NCBI GenBank assembly: GCA_024195585.1
Contig: SWBL01000057.1
Location: forward strand, 62,001 to 126,000
DNA: 64,000 nt
Source of the DNA: Aureobasidium sp. EXF-3400
Taxonomy: Eukaryota > Ascomycota > Dothideomycetes > Dothideales > Saccotheciaceae
Reading direction: 5' to 3'
Shown here: positions 40,910 through 51,368 of the stretch, in pieces
Numbering within the stretch: position 1 is the first letter of the stretch
Layout: every line of letters starts with the position of its first letter
Notes under the pieces: generated by a model
Seen by the model: only the letters and a program-made list of their open reading frames with translations
Told to the model about the DNA's origin: nothing
The model's database searches: none
Program-made: the position numbers and the translations under genes

Positions 40910-43118
40910 TGTTGTTACAAGGACTAATACCAGGCTGAAGAATTGCGACCGAGCAGATCGAAGTATTGATGTGGTCCATCGCGGCTGTATTGAATTACAC
41001 CGTCACACATCGCTTGGCCGAATCTGGATTCCAACGCTGTGACTGCACTAATTTATGCATGGCGTTCAATTGCAGCCTAGGGCGTTGCATGTGTGATCTG
41101 TTGGTTGGGTTACAGAGATAAGCAGTCAGCACTAGGATCTGTATGTATATCACATATCATGATATATGTACAATCATGCTCAGGTCGTCGTTCGCTAACC
41201 GCGCTTCAAGCCAGTACTGCGTTCTGGCTGCGTCAAGTCCGCAGCGCGCCAGACTCAAAGAAGATTAAATCATACCATGCATGGCTGAGACATGCATTGC
41301 AAGAGCTGCCGTGATAGTGTCTGATGGGCTCGCAGAAGGGTTGGTGAACGACAATCAGGGCGTCAGTTGTGCAGCAAATTTGGCTAGCGTTCGAGTACGC
41401 TGTATGCAACCTGCTGCAGCGCTGCAGTGCTGCTCGGGCCGGCACGACGAGATCTGCGTAGCTCCCGCTCAGGTCGGGTTTACTAAATATCTCCTCTGTG
41501 ATATCAGCATCGTGGGGCTTTAGCTGGCTCCCCAGTCTCCTCGAGCCAGGTTTTTGACCAGCTCTCGATCCCAAAGCTCATAACAATTCGCCAGTGCGTA
41601 TCCACTCCGCACACATCACCTTGGCACCAAGCAAAAGAAGAGACAAATGCCGACGAAAGCATTAATAGCAAGCGTATACTTACGACTCGCATCAAGATCC
41701 AGATCTATTCGATCTCTGTAAAGCTTGACACGGGTGTTAACAAGCGTGTAGCCCTTCTTAGTGGAGACAAAAGCCGCAGCTGTCGACTTCGCGAATGGTT
41801 TCTCATGGTCAGAGCAAGCACCATAATTTGGCGCCACGTCGTGGTATGGTGACAGCAGTTCTCTTGTCAATCAGAGTCTCTGCAATAACGTTCATCCTGT
41901 CAGGGACCTTAAGTGAGTTGTGCGACTGCGACAATACGACAATACGACCTGGTTGCCGACGGAACTACGGATTATACGAGGGCAGCCAAGAAACACGCGT
42001 GAATCCTCAGATTCAGGCTGTGCAACTATTTCCCTTCCTTTCCTGCTTTGGAAATTCACATCAGTGAGTCGGCGGGCAGACCGTGGACTTCGTCGCTTGG
42101 GAATGTGATTGTCCGAGGAAAGGAAGTAGCCACAAGAGGAAGTGTCATGAGCGGAAGTTCCCATACCTTTTCAAGATAAGGCAGCTGACCCTGATAGCAT
42201 AGATACAGGTCAAGATAGGTGATTGTACTTTTTATGTCATGGCCTTTTACTCATAGGTCAGCGCGAGCGGCTGTTCGTCGCTGCTGCCGCCTTTCCTTGC
42301 CGTCTCTCCTTAGGTAAACCCTGCAGATAAATCATACTGCACCCCTATCCTGCCCTGGAAAGACGTCTCTGATCCTACCCAGTCGATTCGCGGTGCCGCC
42401 TTCTGCTTGGCGGGGGTGGCAACTCTATAGAGTAACACCTAGGCTTCTTATGGACTCACGCTAACGTTGCCCGGCAGTAGGTCCCCGGAATACGGTACAG
42501 TATGGAGCATCTCCGCACGAGGGGCAGGGTTCCCGTCTGTGTCTTGCAATACGAATTCCACGTGTGGTGAGACGTACGACTGTCCATCGTCCCAAGTCAC
42601 CGTCGAACCTATATCGCAACTTATCTGCTGTCTACAAGAATCGAAATCAAAACATCAACAGCATCGTAATTGCAGACTTCATACGCTGTCGGCTGTTTAC
42701 AGCCGCTTCAGAGTGGGGATTAAACTACCGTGTGCAGTAGCAAGGTCGGTCGGTATTGCCTGTTTCGCTTTCCTAGAGGATCCTGCCAAAATCTAGCGCC
42801 GAACTATAAGAACTCAGGGTCTGAAACACATTCCTTTCTGCCTTTTGCATCATTCTGACAAGGTATTCGATGTCGCCGCAGTCACAGTAATTATCTCTTC
42901 CCTCTCTACTCTGCGTATTCTCACCTTGCGCTCGCCCCGCCACTCACCGACGCTTGCTCCCACGAGGGGACGAATTCCAAACTTGTCGACGAGAACGATC
43001 TTATGACGCGTGAAGAGACTTGGGCGTTGTGAACTGTCGCAAGCCACTGGAAGTACAGGCAAAGCTCAGTTGGTCTGCCACACACCAGCAGGCACACCGG
43101 GTACCTGAACCTTTCGTC
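40910..43118. other. long intergenic region
   Basis: About 2.2 kb. Many short ORFs overlap on both strands. The best is a 63-codon minus-strand ORF at 41504-41695 with a hydrophobic start (RLLLMLSSAFVSSF) that could be a signal peptide, but splice and family support are absent. The minus-strand ORF at 41616-41870 and plus ORF at 42467-42796 are no better. I call no gene. Confidence 0.35.
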
Positions 43119-44666
43119 ATGCTACAAACGTATGCGTCTGGTTCCAGGACTTCGAAGCGTGAGAAAAATGCAAAGCCCATTGTGATCCGATCTATTGCGC
43201 CTGTGAAACAGGAGCAAGTGATGGACTCGCGACCTTCGCTGAGTCAAATGAAGTTCCTGATCAACGGCAAGCTCTATCCCTACAGCGAAGTGGCGCGACG
43301 TATGCGCAAAGCAAAACAACCAGGAATCTTTTGGTCAGATAAGTCGCATAAGCCCCTAACACAGCCTAGTCATGTTCAAATCGTCTCTTCTCCAGCGTCG
43401 GAAGGGGATCAATCTGGTCTCATACCATTCGCTGGTCATAACACGGACGACTCGGATGAGTCTCTGCCAAAACGGCGCTCAAGTTCGCCCGAAATTTACG
43501 CTCGCTGGGCAGAAATGATTGATTGCTCAATCCGGGATTGCTTCATAGATTTGGTCTCCTCCGAAGAGAACGCGACAATTGTTCCCACCTTATCTTACCC
43601 TGAAGAGCACCTGGTACCGGCGAAGTTCTTCTTCAACATCATGAAATACTTCAGGGGAGCCCACGACAACGGACATTTCGTCAGGAACGAAGTGGGGGAG
43701 CTGGTCAGCCATGTCTCTGCCAGAAGCGTTACCAATGTCAACAATTTTTACAAATGCTGCATCACTGCATTCGATCTACTCGAACGAGGCTACCCTGCCC
43801 AAGGATTCGCTCTGCTCTCTAACGCCCTGTCACTCCTCGACGAATTACTGGAAGAGCGAGACCTCAAGCTCATAGATACCATCTGCGATGTGTCTGTACT
43901 CCTCCTTGCCAAAGGTTGGGACCAGCTGTATAATATCTTGAACTCCCGGATCTGCGGTATGATCGAGATTCGAGCCTTGTCCAAAAATGAAGAGCTTCAA
44001 CCATGGGCGCAGATGTTTGCCTGCTTACGTAAATTGACTCCTACGCAAGCCTTGGAGTGCATGCGGCGAGGATGGCATTGTGGTTACAACGCACTCGAGG
44101 ACATACACCCTGGACACGCATGGGAAGGTCTCAATATGTCTTGCTCTTCAGACTATCCATTGCGGATGGGAGAACATCTCGCGCCACTCCATCAGGATAT
44201 AATGTCCGCCTGGTTCTCTGTGCCGGACCCAACTGCGTTGAGCAGCATGCGACAGCAATTTGCCTGTGGCAACGTTCTCTACTATCAGAAGGACTACCGC
44301 GAAGCCCTTGGAACCATGCAGTCCATCACATCAAGATGTGTAACAGCACGAGAGCAAGGCGATCAGACATGGGTAGCATTGGAGATTGAGGCGCTCGAGG
44401 TATCGGCGAGATGCAGTTACGCTATCAGTATACGGCATCCATATAACCCAGATATCTCTGCGGCAGTAGATTTGCTTGGATCTGCCATCGCGCGAAGTGA
44501 GAGTGTTTGGGGCGTCACGTCCGCTACGACAATAGCCCTTCAACATACCTTGTGGTTGTGGCTCTTGAACCATGGCCGACACAGCGAAGCTGAATCGTTG
44601 CGCAATACCATCGACGCAGTCTTGATCAAGCCTGAGCCTGAGGTGTCTGATCTCCAGACGGGATGA
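43119..44666 (+). CDS. Clr5-type C-terminal domain protein
   Basis: Start at the first ATG (43119); 515 residues in one exon. A basic N-terminal part with KFLINGKLYPYSEVARRMRK is followed by a long helical region (LVPAKFFFNIMKYFRGAHDN, KCCITAFDLLERGYPAQGFA, SNALSLLDELLEERDLKLID, WAQMFACLRKLTPTQALECM). This matches, by my recollection, the C-terminal TPR-like region of fungal proteins that begin with a Clr5 DNA-binding domain. The Clr5 domain itself is not seen in this ORF; it may be missing or sit in an unrecognised upstream exon. Function unknown; large families of these occur in moulds. Confidence 0.65.
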   Translation: MLQTYASGSRTSKREKNAKPIVIRSIAPVKQEQVMDSRPSLSQMKFLINGKLYPYSEVARRMRKAKQPGIFWSDKSHKPLTQPSHVQIVSSPASEGDQSGLIPFAGHNTDDSDESLPKRRSSSPEIYARWAEMIDCSIRDCFIDLVSSEENATIVPTLSYPEEHLVPAKFFFNIMKYFRGAHDNGHFVRNEVGELVSHVSARSVTNVNNFYKCCITAFDLLERGYPAQGFALLSNALSLLDELLEERDLKLIDTICDVSVLLLAKGWDQLYNILNSRICGMIEIRALSKNEELQPWAQMFACLRKLTPTQALECMRRGWHCGYNALEDIHPGHAWEGLNMSCSSDYPLRMGEHLAPLHQDIMSAWFSVPDPTALSSMRQQFACGNVLYYQKDYREALGTMQSITSRCVTAREQGDQTWVALEIEALEVSARCSYAISIRHPYNPDISAAVDLLGSAIARSESVWGVTSATTIALQHTLWLWLLNHGRHSEAESLRNTIDAVLIKPEPEVSDLQTG

Positions 44667-46787
44667 AGTTGGCTTTAGAAGAGTGCCATTTATCACAAGC
44701 CCGACCAAAGAAAACTTCATCAGATGTGTCTTGCATATCAATGCATGAACACACAACACCATCGAGAGGTTTGCCAAATGTTCTCGCGCATTGCTTGCGT
44801 GTCGCAACTTTGCTGTACAAGCTCAGAATCTGCAGCGTAATATCCGACGAGACACAATTACCCAGAAAGGCACGCGTGATTCAATCGAGTGGGGCAGGCA
44901 CTTAGGTCTCGAACATCCACACAGAACGCTCGCATTCGAAGGCGGACTCCAGTTAGATGCAACAGATATCATCAGGAGTTTTGGATATGATCTGAAGTTG
45001 CATTCGCTACCCGACTTGAAGAGTTTTGATCCATCAGCGTCGCACTTTTGTTGCATCTAGCTTTGGCTAGGTCCGATCTTTGTCTCGATCTCGGACACTC
45101 CGCCAGTCTTGGAAGCCCGACGTCGAGCAATGCAAGCCCAGCAACGCATGAGGCAATGCCAATGATAATACCTCAGTCTACTGACTCGCGTCTTACTGGA
45201 AAAGCTTAGTATCATTCTAGTATCCTGTCCTATAGCTGCAACATGTGCGAAGCACAGGCGGAAAGACAGGGCAACGAATCAACAGACTCAGATTTGATTT
45301 CCAAATCCATCTCTCATCCCTGACGTTCAAGGAAGTGGGAGGTGTGCAGGAGCGGGATCACAGACCCGATCACTCTTCCTATCCTCGTTCTCTACTCTCT
45401 CATCATCTCGGTATTAGTGTGCTCCATCGATGAGTTGCATCTACGGTTTCGGTACAGAATGGAGAGGAGACTGAATGAAAGACTTGTGGAAGAGACGGTT
45501 GAGATTCTTGTGCTATCGAATCCCATCTTCTCACTGAGGGTCGACGAATCTATAGGACTGGCTTAGGGAAGTTGTGACATCATCCGCATAGCACGCTCGT
45601 TTTTGACGGCTACTACCTCTTTTGGCCCCAGGAACTCATTGAGATTGGAGTGGGGACAGAGCAATAGCCCAATATGGTGATTCCCTCAGTTCTCCAATAC
45701 GTATATAAAGAGCAAAAAGCAACGAATTCGCGTTCTTGTTTATTAGCCGCTACCCTTCTGGCAGAGAAGGCTTCTCCGCTGACTCGGGTCAGTCATCTCG
45801 TCCTGCGGCGGCCTCCTCACACGAAGTTTTGCTTGCCTTCTGTCTGAAAGAGTAGGTAATAGAGGTGACGGGGTCAGTGATCCCGGACTCCGAGACGCAT
45901 GCCCCTGATCTATGATCGTGTCCTGGTGGTATACTCGCTTTGCTGCAGGATGTTCATGGTTTAAGGACCTGATCTTCGACTCGAAATTGCACATCTCTGA
46001 ATCCAAAAGGCGACGCTTTTCGACTCGGCACAGTTGGAACCAAAAGATGATAAGGTCTTGGATCGATGTTTGGACAGAAGATCACACTGTACGGCTTGTC
46101 AGACATTGTACTGACTTCTTCGAGACCTCCATGTATGATCCATCTCTGTATTTGCTTGAGAGCCGAGTTGATGTGTCGACAAGAATAAAACAGGGGGGTA
46201 AACGCTCCATTTGCTGTCGGGTACCATCCTTGCAAGTTTTGCCCACCAATTTGACCACCTCTAGACATTATACCTGGGTGTGTAGCTAATATTATGTTTG
46301 CTATGCTCGCTCGGGAGACTGTGGAATATTCTGCTCTTTACTCTGTGGAAAGCCAAGTCGTTACTCTCCACTTATAACCGCGCAGCGCAACAAAGTGATA
46401 CTTGCTTGGTGCTGATATGTCTTCCAACTATGATGGTATCTTGGTATCTCGAAGCGTGTACACTACAAAAGCAACCATGGCATTCGAGAGGAAAGCAAGC
46501 AGTTGGTGACCAGTCACGAGTGCCCTGTCCCACTAAGCTAGGCGTAGATGTTTGCGGTGTAGGTTCCTATGACAGCATGTCGAGAAAGGCGAAACGTGTG
46601 GCCATCGGCGAATGGAATTGAAGATCGATGGACACTAGGGCAAACAGTGATCTGCTGACTGGTCGTGCCTCTCCACGTGCTAGTGACTCGATAAGACGCT
46701 GCAGGATCCTTCTGTGCTCGTTCAAAATTGGTGTTCATATGAAGCGATCGTTCTACCCGCACGTCGTACTTGATGGGAGTGTCCAGA
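44667..46787. other. long intergenic region
   Basis: About 2.1 kb. The minus-strand ORF at 45954-46268 reads somewhat like protein (QGWYPTANGAFTPLFYSC) but has no recognised family; other ORFs overlap in both directions. One TATA-dyad unit lies at 45702-45886. Confidence 0.35.
45702..45886 (+). repeat. TATA-dyad unit, diverged copy
   Basis: TATATAAAG at 45702-45710 and GGTGACGGGGTCAGTGATCC at 45864-45883, 164 bp apart. Bases differ from the consensus on both arms, yet GGTC and GATC still face each other around a short loop. Confidence 0.35.
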
Positions 46788-48224
46788 TTAGGGCTTTTCG
46801 ATGCTTTCTTGCCCAGCTTCTTCGTCGAAACCACTACGGCTATACTTTGGCGTCGAACCTTCAAGCTGCTTGTACCTTGCGTTCAGCTCTCTAACATTAG
46901 CGCAGTCTTTGTAAGCTTCTGGAAGACCTCCGTCTTCACTCTTCATGTAACAAGTGTGACAGAGATACATATCCGCGTCAGACTTTGACCTCCAACAAAG
47001 CTTGAGCCCACCGCTTTTGACATACCCGCATCCCTGACAGCGATGTTCAACCCGCTCGGAAGAAAGGATGGGCCGGTATGAGCTCCAGGCCAGCATCTCC
47101 CGGACCAGTGGGTAACTCCAAACCCAATCGTAAACTACACCCCTCAATTTGAAAAATGGGTCGTTGGCTCTCTGTGATCGTAGATGAGAAGCATTTCTCG
47201 CGCGATTCTTGGGAAGCTGCCTGAAGCGATGCATGAACTCGCGTCTCGCAGGCGTTTCCCTATGGACCTGTTGGTAACGCCGTATTCTTGCCGCGTATTC
47301 GGAATCATTAGCCTGCCTCCAGGCATGTGTTTTGCGATTCCATGCAAGATTGGCTTCGCGCATGTCAGCTGCTCTTTTTTCCAGAGCTTGTAGGTCGACG
47401 TCTCGAGCAAGCTTCCAAGCGTCTTTAGCGACATCGTATTGACGCTTTGCCTCGAGCACATCGGCCTCACTCGGTATCGAAGATTGACTTTGCGAAGCCT
47501 GATCAGGGCTTTCCTTAATGTTCATTTTTTTGTTCAAGGTTGTCCAAGCAGCGCGGAAGGTGGAGAATGAGCGAGAGTTGGGCGATGATGTCCTAGGTGG
47601 CTTCCATGACTGGCCAGTCGATCTTCGGGCCGTCAAGCCCTGCAACGGCTGGCTGTCGAGGGCTTTCTGTCTATCCGCAAGTTCTTCGAGCGTCGTGCAT
47701 CCTTCATAGCCTTTGGGTAGACCGCCATCTGGGTGTTTCATGTAGCAGCTGTGGCAAGTGAATTCTTGTGATTCCTCCAATTTCCACCTATGAGCACAGT
47801 CAGCATGTTTCCCTCCTGGAAGTGGTTGTGCTACCCTAAGGAAGTCACATTAACAGCACCCTACCAGAGTCTTGAGCCCCGATGTCTTTCAGCACCGCAT
47901 CCTTGACACCGGTGTTGCACCTTCGTTGGGTAAAATATAGGCCTCCACGGTGTCCAGTCCAGGCCTTCCCGAATCCATTCGTATCGAGCAATCCATATGC
48001 GAATATAACGTTTCAATTTGTACAATGGGTCCTCGGCTGTGCGCAATTGGTGATACTGCCTGCTATATTCTTTGACAGCCTCGTGGTTTTTCGTAGTATC
48101 TTGCTAGGCAATTTTGTCGATAAGCCATAGCCCATTCCGAGTCAGTCGCGCGTTTATGAGCCTGCCGCTCTCTTTTGATTTGTGCATCCTTCGCACGATA
48201 CTCAGGGTCGTGCGAGCTATCCAT
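46788..48224 (-). pseudogene. internally duplicated zinc-binding protein, one frameshift
   Basis: The minus strand reads two copies of the same module. Copy 1 (about 48224-47690) has DPLYKLKRYIRIWIARY, WTPWRPIFYPTKVQHRCQGC and, after an intron at about 47876-47796, FTCHSCYMKHPDGGLPKGYE. Copy 2 (about 47470-46810) has DPFFKLRGVVYDWVW, YRPILSSERVEHRCQGCG and YLCHTCYMKSEDGGLPEAYK. Each holds C-x2-C plus C-x2-C pairs as in ZZ-type fingers. Between copies is a charged helical stretch (AKDAWKLARDVDLQALEKRA). The start at 48224 (MDSSHDPEYR) is tentative. Reading is broken near 48086-48091, where a run of A residues (on the coding strand) needs a one-base change to join RATDSEWAMAYRQ with the frame of EAVKEYSRQYHQ. 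Function unknown. Confidence 0.55.
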
Positions 48225-48976
48225 TGCCTCTGATACGCAGCTCGACGTTTGAGTTCATCCTTCTTCTTAGAAACACTGTCAGATGAAGTGGTGTCCTTTG
48301 ATGCCACGTGATCCGCACGCTGGGTCGAGTAGAATCGCAAGTCAGATGCTGGGCACCGGAGCGAATCGCAAAGCCGTAGGGGGGCCCTTGCCAGTATTCG
48401 AAGTGCCATTTGCAAAGAGACCCAAAGGCAGCGATAGGCTCTGAGTTATGAGGCTTGCGCGACTTCGAGTGCGCGATGTCTGCAGCGTGTATCGGTATCG
48501 ATGAAAGACGGCGGGAACAGCGTTGGCTAAATTGCGGGACAGACGCGCAAGCCTCGATCGCTCTTGAATGATACTGCACTCTACGATGCAGAACTTCCGA
48601 CACCAAGTATTCTGTAAAGCCCTCTTGTACTGACTGTGAGAATACTAAAAGAGCCAAGTCGTTGGTGATGCGCAGAAAGGACTCGGAATATGGCGCGACG
48701 CAACACAGGCGAAGGCGATATTCAACAACTAGTGGCAACTATTAGCGAGAAGACAATTAATAATAATTAGCCCAGATTTTGTCCTACGCAACTTTCGGTC
48801 AGCAAGAAACGTCGGCTTTGTCAGAGCTGCGCACCCCTCGGTCATGCAACATAGCAATGTAATGAAGACAAATACAGACTAAGTCGTTTCCTCTCTCTTC
48901 CAAATACAAAGTGTTCCATGTTCCATCGTCGCTTCCTTGCCCTTCTCACTCCATATAAAAAGCGTGCGTCGCCTTC
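48225..48976. other. divergent intergenic region
   Basis: Lies between the zinc-binding gene and the pirin gene. A 173-codon minus-strand ORF (48217-48738) overlaps it but shows no domain and ends inside the zinc-binding gene in another frame; I do not accept it as a gene. Confidence 0.35.
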
Positions 48977-50213
48977 ATGAGACTGCTCATCTCCATCTTA
49001 ATCTGCATTGCAGCTGTCGCATACCATCAACGACAATATATCCTACCCTACCTGAGTTCAAGCAGTATTGCCACGACCGCTACAACCAACACCACTTACC
49101 AAGCATCAACAAACATTACAATGGCACCTGCACAGTCGACCTTCAAGGGCCTTCCTGTCATCCCTCCTAATGACCCCTCCTTGACTGCTACTACAACGAC
49201 ACCCCGCAAGATCCGCAAAGTATTCGAGGCAATCGACCAAGCCGAAGGAGCAGGTGCAAGAGTCAGAAGATCAGTGGGCACAAGAGAATTGAAGAACTTC
49301 ACACCCTTCCTCATGCTCGTACGTTGCCTCCTAGCTACCACCCGCAAAGCGACTAGAGACCTAACATGACCCAATAGGACCACTTCACCATCGCTCCCGG
49401 CGCAGGCTTCCCAGACCACCCCCACCGCGGTCAAGAAACAATCACATACCTCCTCAGCGGCGCCGTCGACCACGAAGACTTTGCTGGCAACAAGGGCACG
49501 ATCCACGCTGGTGACCTCCAATTCATGACCGCAGGACGAGGCATCGTACACGCCGAGATGCCCGCCCAGAATCCCGATGGTAGTGCCAATATCGGTATGC
49601 AACTATGGGTCGACCTCCCCGCACAACTCAAAGACTGCGAACCCCGTTACCGCGATTTGCGCGCCGCCGAGATCCCCGTCGCAAAGTCCGAGGACGGAAA
49701 GGTTGAGGTCAAGGTTATCTCAGGCCGCGCATATGGAGTAGATTCGTTGCAAGAGTTGGCTTATACGCCTGTTTGGTTGTTGGATGTCAGAGTGCAGCCT
49801 GGTGGCACTTTCAACACTCCTTTGCCGCATAAGTGGAATGCTTTCATTTACACACTCAGCAACAGCATCAACCTCTCTTTTGGATCGACCTCGCGAACGA
49901 TCCCTCAATATCACAATGCTGTGCTTGAGCAGGAGGGTGATGCTATTGTTGCTAGTGTTCCTGAGTCAGCGGACAAGGAGAGCAGATTTATCTTGGTCGC
50001 TGGCATGCCTTTGAACCAACCAGTAAGTTTTCGTACACTTTTTTCAACCTCGAATCGTGCTGACATTATCCCTAGATCATCCAATATGGTCCTTTCGTTC
50101 AAACCAGCACAGAGGGTATTTACAAGGCGATGGCCGATTATCAAGGCTACACCAATGGCTTCGAGCGCGCCGAAAACTGGGAGTCTGAGATTGGCAAGAG
50201 CATGGTTCACTAG
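48977..50213 (+). CDS. pirin family protein with N-terminal hydrophobic extension
   Basis: Three exons (48977-49318, 49378-50022, 50076-50213) encode 374 residues. The cupin metal site of pirins is present: DHFTIAPGAGFPDHPHRGQE, VDHEDFAGNKG and GRGIVHAEMP, giving the His/His/His/Glu set. The C-terminal cupin follows (LLDVRVQPGGTFNTPLPHKW). Pirins are iron proteins acting as redox-sensitive transcription cofactors or quercetinases. Two starts are possible: 48977, giving a hydrophobic leader (LLISILICIAAVAY) that could target a membrane or organelle, and 49121 (MAPAQSTFKG), giving the usual cytosolic-nuclear size of 326. No stop separates them. Confidence 0.92.
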
Positions 50214-51368
50214 AAACATGTTATATAGCAAGTCATTCCGTAAGCGCATTCTTGATTGCTCAAGCTAGCACCTTTGCATTGCCGTATCTCTAGTGGTCCA
50301 TTGTGGCGAAAAATCTTCACAGATCATAAAGATCTCGAGAACTCGCATACATAAGTCCTCGCTCGCAATTCCTAGCCTCAATCAGTGGTGGGAGATCAGA
50401 CCTGATTGGCGAGTAGTACGAGAGAATCATGGAGATCAATTTCCGGTCTGACGAAAGCGGTAACCTCGACAGCCCAAGACAGAAGACAGCTAGGTTTGTG
50501 ACTTCTTTCCATATCTCATATCTCCTGGTATGTTCCCTGAAACTTCTCGGGCTTGCAAAAAGTCTCATCTCCGTCATTGTTTTGAAGCCTGCGCCCGAAA
50601 TATTACTTACCGTGTTGTGTATTGTTGACCCCTTCAAGCTCGCTATCTTGCTTGATTGCTATGAAATACTAGGCTGCCACTGAGAATCCTCGATGGCTTG
50701 ATGTGTGGTATTGGCTGATCTCAAGGCCTATCACTGTGCGTGACACCTGCGTACTCTACCAGAGCACCGGACTATACATGTACCACTTTATCACATGTAT
50801 GGGTTCCCGAACTTGGCGCAAACATAGATACTCAAACTACTGCTTACTGACTTTGCTGCGTCGATTGATCATCCCCAAAATTATTCATCGAGTAGTCTTG
50901 GTGCTGTGGTGATGTTGAGTGAAATAAGCACTACTTTTCGCGCGGCAACGACTTGTGTCCTGCCTTGGGCCTTCGTCGTAGGCCTTGGCATTTATGACGC
51001 GCTTTCAACCGAAGACGCGATTGATGTCCTCGATGATTATCTGCTTAATTAGCTACACAAACCAGTACGAGAACGCTTCTGCGTCAAGTCATCGAATAAA
51101 TTCTGTATACACTGGACAACAAGCACTGCTGCATTCTCGTCACGTCAACAGTGATTGTTCAAGCCGAGCCTTTCCTGGGCAACAATGGGCCCGAGCCGAG
51201 ACCGCTTCGTCAATGTGCTGGTACGCATGCTCATAAGACGAGGTGCATGATAGGGCTGCAGGATTGGGACGAAATTCTTCCGCCCAATAATGAAAGATAA
51301 GCCCCTCGGTTCCAGCGTCCTAGGGAATGGTTTCCAGGACATTTCTTCCACAGGGCCTCGGAGAATCC
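50214..51368. other. intergenic, nothing firm
   Basis: About 1.15 kb between pirin and the NLR gene. Small ORFs only (50317-50637 minus, 50429-50683 plus). A dyad-like sequence resembling the TATA-dyad family (AATCAGGTCTGATCTCCC on the minus strand, about 50393-50410) is present without a clear TATA box. Confidence 0.35.

Noticed and set aside
41504..41695. Possible small secreted cysteine-containing protein
   Set aside because: Hydrophobic start but too short, few cysteines, overlapping ORFs in other frames and no splice support.
45954..46268. 104-codon minus-strand ORF
   Set aside because: Somewhat protein-like but no homology I recognise and the opposite strand is also open over most of its length.
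48217..48738. 173-codon minus-strand ORF
   Set aside because: No domain, ends inside the zinc-binding gene in another frame; composition not protein-like (many Arg, Cys, Ser).
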